A stretch of 12,886 nucleotides of DNA from Chloracidobacterium sp. UBA3360 (GTDB lineage: Bacteria; Acidobacteriota; Blastocatellia; Pyrinomonadales; Pyrinomonadaceae). Positions 8,148-12,886 of the stretch are shown here, in pieces; position 1 is the first letter of the stretch; the number at the start of each line of letters is the position of its first letter. The stretch is taken from positions 1-12,886 of the forward strand of contig DEQS01000015.1 of the NCBI GenBank assembly GCA_002360555.1. The letters are read 5' to 3'. The notes under the pieces were generated by a model. It had not been told where the DNA came from, did no database searches, and saw only the letters and a program-made list of their open reading frames with translations. The position numbers were made by a program, and so were the translations under genes.

Positions 8148-8395
8148 CAAAAAATTGCGCAATTTTCTTGTAAAACTGCGCAATTTGCTCCTGAATTGCG
8201 CAGTTTTTTGAAAAAACGCGAACGTTTTGCGGCAAAATGCGCGCGTTTTTCGTAGAAATGCGAACGTTTTACGTGAAAATGCGCGCGTTTTTTGTAGAAA
8301 TGCGAACGTTTTGCCGGAAAATAGCGCAATAACACGAGTGTTTTATATTGTTTTTCGGAAAAATGCGCGCGTTTTGCCGGAAAATAGCGCAACCG
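8148..8395. repeat. 21-bp phased palindromic array
   Basis: Eleven short units of the form A-tract, GC-rich core (GCGC, GCGCGCG or CGCGAACG), T-tract follow each other. Their centres fall near 8158, 8179, 8199, 8220, 8241, 8262, 8283, 8304, 8325, 8367 and 8388: 21 bases apart, apart from one 20-base step and one skipped slot near 8346. Cores drift along the array: GCGC in the first three units, then CGAACG alternating with GCGCGCG, then mixed. Because 21 is a multiple of three, several frames stay open and encode heptad-like low-complexity peptides on both strands. I treat these as by-products. There are no unique spacers, so it is not CRISPR. Confidence 0.8.
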
Positions 8396-8456
8396 TCGGG
8401 GACAGATCGACTTCGAATTTTTCGAACGTCGCGGTGGTTTATGGGGCGGTTTGAAT

Positions 8457-8508
8457 GGGGCATCTGCCACCCCACGGCTAAAGCCGCACCCCTCCTGTCA
8501 AGGAGGGG
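8457..8508. repeat. REP-like cluster of three hairpins
   Basis: Three adjacent inverted repeats: GGGGCATCTGCCACCCC (8457-8473, with inner TGCC/GGCA pairing on the complement), CGGCTAAAGCCG (8475-8486), and CCCCTCCT-GTCA-AGGAGGGG (8489-8508). Composite hairpins of this make-up are common as dispersed extragenic repeats in several phyla. Only one copy is in this window. Confidence 0.6.
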
Positions 8509-8523
8509 AACAAGAAAGAAAAG

Positions 8524-8550
8524 GCCGCGAACATCACGCTCGCGGCTTTT
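8524..8550. terminator. Bidirectional terminator after the maturase gene
   Basis: A 7-bp stem GCCGCGA / TCGCGGC (8524-8530 and 8540-8546) with a 9-base loop is followed by TTTT on the plus strand. On the minus strand it is followed by CCTTTTCTTT. It lies 20 bases beyond the stop of the maturase gene, the end of the DUF1622-to-maturase cluster. Confidence 0.75.
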
Positions 8551-8570
8551 GTGTTTTGAAACTCTACAAT

Positions 8571-9986
8571 TTACTCGGCGGCGAGGATCGCTTGCTTTGC
8601 GCTTGTGATGCGGCCAAATGCGGTTGGCGGGTTTGGGTTTCCGTGACAGTCGCCAAATGCTTTGCCGCCGCGGCAAGTGCATGGCATATCGGCGGTGCGG
8701 CGTTCGTCCTCGGCAGCCTTGAGGTTCATTATGTTCGACGGAGCCTGGCCCTGCTGGAGCAGCATGATCATATTTCGCATCGCCGGCTGTGTGTGTTTAT
8801 AAAACAGTTCGAGCCCTGCGCAGAGGTAGTTTTGCCCCGGCTCAAGATCCTTTGACATCGAGAAACGATCTTTTGGACATCCGCCGTTGCATAGCGGCAA
8901 AACTTCACATCGCTTGCACTGGGCGGTCAGCGTGTCGCGTTTGTCGTTGCCAAATTTACGCTGCTCGGGTGACGCGACCATCGCCTGCATATGCGTCTCA
9001 TGGATGTTGCCGAGCTTGTATTTTGGCTCGACAAAATGATCGCACGAGTAAAGATCGCCATTGTGTTCGAGAGCCGGCCCATAACCGCAAGTCGGGGCGT
9101 GAAGGCACAGCATATGGCGGCCCGTGTAAGCCTCGAGCGTGACATCAAATAGCTGGACAAAGACCGTGCCGACATCGTTGCGGGCCCATTCTTCGAAAAC
9201 GTCGATCAGAAACTGTCCGTACTGCCGTCCGCCGACAGTCCGTTCGGTCACGAGATTGCCGGTTTGGGTGTAGAGCAAACGATTGCGTCCGTTCTCATCG
9301 CCCCAACCGCTGTTGGCGATATCGAGCGTGTCCTTTGACGCCCGCTCGACGATCGGGATGAACTGTATCCACTGCGCCTTGAGTTCGTCGCGGAAAAAAC
9401 GGTAAACTTCGCGGCCATGCATTTCGTTGGCGGCATGTACCGTACAAAGGATGTTGAAATCGACTTCGTGTTTGCGAAGGACCTCCCAGCCCTTCATCAC
9501 GCGATCAAAAGTGCCCTTTGCCGCACGATCCTGTCGATAGGCGTCGTGTATTTCACGAGGGCCGTCGACACTGAGGCCGACTAGGAAATTATGTTCTTTG
9601 AAAAACGCGCACCACTCGTCATCGAGCAGCAGCCCGTTCGTCTGAAACGTATGCTGCACATTCTGGCCCGGCTTTTTATGCTTATTGGCGATCTCGACCG
9701 CCGTCTTAAAGAAATCAAGCCGCATCAAGGTCGGCTCGCCGCCCTGCCACGCGATCGTCACCTCAGGCGTCGTGTGTGATTCGAGCAACTGGCGGATGTA
9801 AACCTCGAGCGTCTCGACTGACATCCGGCTCTTGTCATTCGGATACAGAGCTTCTTTCGAAAGGAAGAAACAATACGTGCAGTTGATGTTGCAGGTCGAT
9901 CCGCTCGGCTTTGAAAGCAGATGAAACCCCGGAGGGCCATCCGCAAGCATCGGCAATTGTTTGTATGTCTTCGCGGCTGTTTTCAT
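8571..9986 (-). CDS. Anaerobic-type sulfatase-maturating enzyme (radical SAM, SPASM domain)
   Basis: This 471-aa radical SAM enzyme oxidises an active-site Cys or Ser of sulfatases to formylglycine. The cluster motif CNINCTYC places C32, C36 and C39. QGGEPTL (about 81-87) is the SAM-binding GGE region. The SPASM part carries the auxiliary-cluster cysteines: C294, C300, C315, C357, C360, C366, C370 and C389. D281 in QLFDVTLEA is a candidate catalytic base by position. The protein is about 80-100 residues longer than typical members; the extra tail has PCTCRGG-KAFGDCHG (C436, C438, C447, H448), which resembles a SEC-C zinc motif. It starts 28 bases after the BASS transporter stop, so it is probably the last gene of that operon. 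The sulfatase at 5671-7155 is its likely client. The ATG at 9986 has a weak ribosome site. Confidence 0.93.
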   Translation of the reverse strand: MKTAAKTYKQLPMLADGPPGFHLLSKPSGSTCNINCTYCFFLSKEALYPNDKSRMSVETLEVYIRQLLESHTTPEVTIAWQGGEPTLMRLDFFKTAVEIANKHKKPGQNVQHTFQTNGLLLDDEWCAFFKEHNFLVGLSVDGPREIHDAYRQDRAAKGTFDRVMKGWEVLRKHEVDFNILCTVHAANEMHGREVYRFFRDELKAQWIQFIPIVERASKDTLDIANSGWGDENGRNRLLYTQTGNLVTERTVGGRQYGQFLIDVFEEWARNDVGTVFVQLFDVTLEAYTGRHMLCLHAPTCGYGPALEHNGDLYSCDHFVEPKYKLGNIHETHMQAMVASPEQRKFGNDKRDTLTAQCKRCEVLPLCNGGCPKDRFSMSKDLEPGQNYLCAGLELFYKHTQPAMRNMIMLLQQGQAPSNIMNLKAAEDERRTADMPCTCRGGKAFGDCHGNPNPPTAFGRITSAKQAILAAE

Positions 9987-10014
9987 GATTTGATTATACC
10001 TATCTTGCTTTCTA

Positions 10015-10875
10015 CTAAGCAGCCGCTATCGCCTTCTTGCGAATGATCAGATACACCATCGCGAGGCCTATTAATACGAGTATCGCCGGAACCATGACAG
10101 GCATAGCTTTCTCGGGCGTGAAATTTGCCGCCGCGATGGATAAGGCCAGCACCGGATGACGGACACCGCTTTCGATCGCGAGCGTGGTTTTTTGTTCCGG
10201 TTCACTCGGACCGAGCAGATGTCCGGTAACGAGAGCCGTAACGCTGACGGCCGCGATGACCAGATATGACGAGCCGTCCATCGCAAGTACCGCCGGATAA
10301 AATGCGACCAGAGCGAACAGCACCACGACCAGCAATCCGATCGTTCCCGCGAGATCCAATTTGGACGTTGCGGCATCTGCGAATTTCGGAAACAAAGCGC
10401 GAACCAATAAGCCGAGGATCACCGGGATAAAGATCGTCCTTGCGAGTGTCCATCCCATTGCCCCCATATTTACATCTGCCCCAAACCCAAGCGGTTTTGA
10501 GATCAGGTAGAGGCCAAGCGGAACGGTAATGAACGCAAGCAGAGCGAGGCTCAGATGAAGGCTTGCCATAAATGCAGCATCGCCTTTACCGATATTAGGC
10601 GTCGCCTTGAGCATCAGCGGAGCGGGCGGGCAGATGACCAAGATCGCCAAACCGACGGCGACCTCAGGCGAGGGCTTTAATATCATTATGATCGCAAGCG
10701 CGAGGATGGGCACCACTACGAGTACGGCAATCAGGCCACGCAGCATTACCGCCAAACGCTCTTTGAAATAGTCCGTTACCTGACTCATCGGGATCTTTAA
10801 AGCCTGTGCAAATACGATCAGAGCGACGGAAAGCGGTGCGACGATCTTTAGGATAGAGACGATTGTGTCTTTCAT
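10015..10875 (-). CDS. BASS-family sodium:organic-anion (bile acid type) symporter
   Basis: The 286-aa product is a polytopic inner-membrane protein with about nine hydrophobic helices. LAILVICPPAPLMLKA and IESGVRHPVLALSIAAANF match the conserved regions of the bile acid:sodium symporter (BASS/SBF) family; the second corresponds to its E-x-G-x-R-x-x-x-LAL region. Family members import organic anions such as bile acids, sulfated steroids, pyruvate or pantothenate with sodium, so substrate cannot be read from the sequence. The ATG at 10875 is two bases after the DUF202 stop, and GGAGGG eight bases upstream is a strong ribosome site, showing tight coupling. The downstream partner is the sulfatase maturase, which makes a sulfated anion an attractive but unproven substrate. 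Confidence 0.88.
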   Translation of the reverse strand: MKDTIVSILKIVAPLSVALIVFAQALKIPMSQVTDYFKERLAVMLRGLIAVLVVVPILALAIIMILKPSPEVAVGLAILVICPPAPLMLKATPNIGKGDAAFMASLHLSLALLAFITVPLGLYLISKPLGFGADVNMGAMGWTLARTIFIPVILGLLVRALFPKFADAATSKLDLAGTIGLLVVVLFALVAFYPAVLAMDGSSYLVIAAVSVTALVTGHLLGPSEPEQKTTLAIESGVRHPVLALSIAAANFTPEKAMPVMVPAILVLIGLAMVYLIIRKKAIAAA

Positions 10876-10877
10876 TG

Positions 10878-11294
10878 TTAGAACCCTCCGAGGCCAAAGA
10901 ATATGTTCAGAATCGTGAATAACCCGACGATCAATATACCCACCGAAGCGACGAGCGTGAACGAGAACGGTAGTTTTTTCGAGGAGCCCTCAAGCATTCT
11001 TTTCTTTGCGGCCGTGTATTCAAATATCCCGACCAGTAACAAACTCATACCGAGAAAGATCAGGAAAAGACCGATGTTTCTCGGTGCTGTTGCCGGCATA
11101 TCGATATTTCCCTTTGCCGCCATCGGTTGGAGAACCTTATAGATCGTAAAACCAAAGCTGATCAGCGACAGCGCAGTACGAAGCCACGCCATCAATGTGC
11201 GTTCGAGCGCCATGACAGTTCGGCCAAGTGCCATATCGGTCCGCTGTGCGGCCAGTTCGTTTGAGGTCGGCGTTGCCGGTGTTGCTTCGTTCAT
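10878..11294 (-). CDS. DUF202 (YidH-like) membrane protein
   Basis: A 138-aa membrane protein of the DUF202 family. The signature ALERTLMAWLRTALSLISFG follows a polar N-terminus of about 20 residues (MNEATPATPTSNELAAQRTD). Three hydrophobic helices follow, at roughly residues 38-56, 72-92 and 112-134. I chose the ATG at 11294, whose first bases overlap the TAA of the DUF1622 gene (TAATG), with GGAGG ten bases upstream. A longer in-frame version to 11339 would overlap that gene by 46 bases. Function of the family is not established. Its place between DUF1622 and the BASS transporter suggests a role in the same membrane process. Confidence 0.88.
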   Translation of the reverse strand: MNEATPATPTSNELAAQRTDMALGRTVMALERTLMAWLRTALSLISFGFTIYKVLQPMAAKGNIDMPATAPRNIGLFLIFLGMSLLLVGIFEYTAAKKRMLEGSSKKLPFSFTLVASVGILIVGLFTILNIFFGLGGF

Positions 11295-11656
11295 TATTTT
11301 GCTGCCTCCGCGTGCGGGGTACGTTTTGACCACGGCCAATGCCCCTCGATCTCAACGGACGTTGACCAGCTCAGAAATGTTCGGATGATCACGAGCAGCC
11401 CGAGGATCAAGATATTATTAAGCGTTTGTTCGAGGGCAATGGTCTTTATTATGTCCGCGGCAACCAGAAACTCGAGCGAGAGGATAAGCATTTTGCCGAG
11501 GTTTTCCTTAAAACGGTGATATGCCTCGTCGGCCTTCATGTTTAGGTGGAAAATAAAGCGGATCAAAGCAAAAAGGCTGCCGGCGACCAGCGTGACAACG
11601 GTTATGAGCTCCAGGCCCAGTGCCGAATATTCGATAAGTTTTTTGATCTCTTCCAT
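11294..11656 (-). CDS. DUF1622 membrane protein
   Basis: A 120-aa membrane protein of the DUF1622 family. It has an N-terminal hydrophobic helix (ALGLELITVVTLVAGSLFAL), a charged middle, and the conserved LGKMLILSLEFLVAADIIKT and ILILGLLVIIRTFLSWS regions, ending near VEIEGHWPW. I chose ATG 11656, which follows GGAGG by 11 bases. An in-frame TTG at 11674 lies inside the ribosome site and would add six residues. It is the first gene of the DUF1622-DUF202-BASS-maturase cluster, and motif copy 4 lies 81 bases upstream. Biochemical function is unknown. Confidence 0.88.
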   Translation of the reverse strand: MEEIKKLIEYSALGLELITVVTLVAGSLFALIRFIFHLNMKADEAYHRFKENLGKMLILSLEFLVAADIIKTIALEQTLNNILILGLLVIIRTFLSWSTSVEIEGHWPWSKRTPHAEAAK

Positions 11657-11735
11657 TGAAATAATTTCCTCCAAACAAAATTGAGGCCTTTCGGCCTAGG
11701 ATGTGAGAATTATCTGCCAGTAACGAACACGGCGG

Positions 11736-11755
11736 AACTGTCATAATTAACAGGG
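11736..11755. promoter_or_regulatory. Copy 4 of shared palindromic motif
   Basis: The core CTGTCATAATTAACAG is at 11738-11753, one base different from copy 1 (T for G in the spacer). AA precedes and GG follows; GGCGG lies immediately to the left. It is 81 bases upstream of the DUF1622 start, so it would control the four-gene cluster. Confidence 0.7.
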
Positions 11756-11779
11756 TGGGCTAAGGTTTTATTTAAAAGC

Positions 11780-11827
11780 GGGAAAGGCGTCAGTTGCGTC
11801 TCCCACACCGCAACCAACACCTTTCCC
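11780..11827. other. Nested hairpin downstream of the DUF2490-like gene
   Basis: Outer arms GGGAAAGG (11780-11787) and CCTTTCCC (11820-11827) enclose inner arms GTTGCG (11793-11798) and CGCAAC (11809-11814) with a 10-base loop. It lies about 105 bases beyond the DUF2490-like stop and upstream of motif copy 4, and its right outer arm overlaps repeat-B copy 2. It may form the end of the barrel transcript. I see no T-run. Confidence 0.5.
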
Positions 11828-11870
11828 AAATTGGGCGGGCCAAAGCGGGGTGCCGTGACCTACCCAAACT
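11821..11870 (-). repeat. Dispersed repeat family B, copy 2
   Basis: It holds the palindrome CCCAAATTGGG (11825-11835), then CAAAGCGGGGTGCC, then CCCAAACT, in the same order and orientation as copy 1 at 5604-5650. The longest identical run shared is AAGCGGGGTGCC. It lies 61 bases beyond the stop of the DUF2490-like gene, so both copies are 3' of a minus-strand gene. Confidence 0.65.
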
Positions 11871-11931
11871 GATATGAATTTTTACCTACCGCGATCAATT
11901 CAGTGCGCGGTTAGTCGAGAACGAGCACCTC

Positions 11932-12699
11932 TTAATTATCGATATCAGGCACTACCTGTTGTTCACTCTTGCCCTTTCGCGGCAATATGAGTTTAATGTT
12001 CAGCCGCCAGATGTTGCCGGTGTAGCTCAACGGTTGAGTTTTTGAAGACTTTGAAAACTCAGTATGGTAAATAAACTCGGCACGCCATGTCTTATTGACG
12101 ACGTAGCCAAGCCCGCCGCGAACCCGAAGCAGACTCATATATTTATCATCCAGTCGCCATATCGGCTCAACATCGGCAAGCGTATAAAATGACTTTGGCG
12201 TCCAAGCGTTCTTTTGGCTTAGCGGAACCTCGATCCCGACACGATTACGTAACCGTGGCTGGGTTGTGAAATGCTTATTCTGATTGATAAATCTGTACTC
12301 GTAGCGCGTGAAATTATAGAGGTTGATCTTCTTGTTGTTCGGTACATAGAACTTTATCCCTCCTAACGGACGCATCTCCCAGCTGTTTGAGGTGACACTA
12401 CTTTTATTGTAGATCCCGAACAAGCCGGCCCAGAGTTCAACCCACTTCTTGGGCCGATATATTACCCCAGGCGGAGCATAGTAGAGCGTCCCAACGTCTT
12501 TGTCAGGTGCCTTTACGACACCCAAATATCCAAACAACGTCATTTTGTCGGTGACAGGTTTTGAAATGACCAACGTTAACCGATATTCGTTAGTAATAGG
12601 GGGCGGAGCAGGCAAAGCTTGCCCCAAACCCGAACGAACAAATCCCGGAACGCCAACAATTAAAGCTACCACCAAAAGTAAAACGTGTTGTGTTTTCAT
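11932..12699 (-). CDS. DUF2490-like outer-membrane beta-barrel protein
   Basis: A 255-aa protein with a signal peptide (MKTQHVLLLVVALIVGVPGF, cleavage probably near the following GLGQA). The rest is rich in alternating aromatic strands such as NEYRLTLVISKPV, WVELWAGLFGIY, INLYNFTRYEYRF and WRAEFIYHTEF, and ends in an amphipathic strand (IWRLNIKLIL) with a charged tail. The pattern ending in RPLGGIKFYVP and RYEYRF resembles DUF2490-type barrels. It probably inserts in the outer membrane; the cargo is unknown. The ATG at 12699 has only a weak ribosome site (AAGAG). Motif copy 5 lies 46 bases upstream, the shortest distance of the five. Confidence 0.8.
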   Translation of the reverse strand: MKTQHVLLLVVALIVGVPGFVRSGLGQALPAPPPITNEYRLTLVISKPVTDKMTLFGYLGVVKAPDKDVGTLYYAPPGVIYRPKKWVELWAGLFGIYNKSSVTSNSWEMRPLGGIKFYVPNNKKINLYNFTRYEYRFINQNKHFTTQPRLRNRVGIEVPLSQKNAWTPKSFYTLADVEPIWRLDDKYMSLLRVRGGLGYVVNKTWRAEFIYHTEFSKSSKTQPLSYTGNIWRLNIKLILPRKGKSEQQVVPDIDN

Positions 12700-12743
12700 A
12701 ATTCTCTTGCCTTCATATTTTTGCTAAAGGTAGCGGGTTAGTT

Positions 12744-12764
12744 AACTGTCAGAATTAACAGGTT
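12744..12764. promoter_or_regulatory. Copy 5 of shared palindromic motif
   Basis: The core CTGTCAGAATTAACAG at 12746-12761 is identical to copy 1, with AA before and GGTT after. AGCGGGT lies to the left. It sits between the stop of the partial barrel gene (12791) and the start of the DUF2490-like gene (12699). Confidence 0.75.
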
Positions 12765-12790
12765 CAGCAGCCACCGCGTCACGCCGTGTC

Positions 12791-12886
12791 TCACTTATTT
12801 CCAAACGTCCAGCCGAGCCCTGTACTCGTACCAAAATCACTGCCGGAAAGGCCGCTAGGCGGACGGTTGTCCCAGTTGCCGTAAAA
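12791..12886 (-). CDS. C-terminus of an outer-membrane beta-barrel protein (partial)
   Basis: Only the last 31 codons and the TGA (12791-12793) are inside the window. The peptide begins FYGNWDNRPPSGLSGSDFG and ends TGLGWTFGNK. The Gly- and aromatic-rich final strand is typical of a barrel protein, although the usual terminal Phe is followed here by GNK. The gene runs off the right edge, so family and start cannot be judged. It lies upstream of the DUF2490-like gene on the same strand, with motif copy 5 between them. Confidence 0.6.
   Translation of the reverse strand, partial: FYGNWDNRPPSGLSGSDFGTSTGLGWTFGNK

Noticed and set aside
8148..8395. CRISPR array
   Set aside because: Units follow each other without unique spacers, cores differ, and there are no cas genes nearby.
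7994..8470. Long minus-strand frame through the 21-bp array, with heptad-like repeats such as AKRSHFYKKRAHF
   Set aside because: The frame is open because the repeat period is a multiple of three. The peptide is low complexity, runs through the REP-like hairpins, and equivalent frames exist on the other strand. No ribosome site supports it.

Overview
This 12.9 kb window looks like chromosomal DNA from a Gram-negative bacterium. Two predicted outer-membrane beta-barrel proteins argue for an outer membrane. The gene style (7TM-type histidine kinase, DUF1622/DUF202 membrane pair, hairpin-type dispersed repeats) reminds me of Acidobacteriota (Blastocatellia-like). That placement is inference from style; there is no marker gene here. 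Nearly every gene lies on the minus strand, so transcription runs from high to low coordinates.

Read in the direction of transcription, from the right edge: the last 31 codons of a beta-barrel protein (12791-12886); a DUF2490-like beta-barrel with a signal peptide (11932-12699); a tight four-gene cluster of DUF1622, DUF202, a BASS-family sodium/organic-anion transporter and an anaerobic-type sulfatase-maturating radical SAM enzyme (8571-11656); a gene-free 0.6 kb patch of repeats and hairpins (7977-8570); a 5'-truncated DUF502 gene (7452-7976); a Cys-type sulfatase (5671-7155); a SAM methyltransferase with a PqqD-like tail (4282-5499); a tiny membrane peptide (4068-4166) followed by a 5'-nucleotidase-like metallophosphoesterase (2239-4050); and a 7TM-PAS-HisKA_3 histidine kinase (408-2180). 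One short plus-strand ORF (153-368) converges on the kinase.

The strongest unexplained signal is a 16-bp near-palindrome, CTGTCAGAATTAACAG or a close variant, in five intergenic spaces (around 61, 4253, 7350, 11738 and 12746). It always has the same orientation, with AAC before it, GG after it and GCGG a few bases to its left. Four of the five copies lie upstream of minus-strand genes: the DUF2490 barrel, the DUF1622 operon, the sulfatase, and the small-peptide/nucleotidase pair. The fifth is at the left edge and could serve a gene outside the window. This suggests one regulator or promoter class governing most of the window.

A functional thread joins several genes under that motif. The transporter family includes carriers of sulfated steroids and bile acids in animals. 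The maturase converts the active-site Cys of sulfatases to formylglycine. The sulfatase has the required CTAGR motif but no signal peptide. A possible reading is import of a sulfated organic anion and its desulfation in the cytoplasm, with the barrel proteins as outer-membrane entry. That is a hypothesis.

Other non-coding structure: an array of palindromic units with centres about every 21 bp (8148-8395); a three-hairpin REP-like cluster (8457-8508); a second dispersed family with two copies (5604-5650, 11821-11870); a nested hairpin (11780-11827); and a bidirectional terminator (8524-8550). I saw no tRNA, rRNA, CRISPR array or intact insertion sequence.
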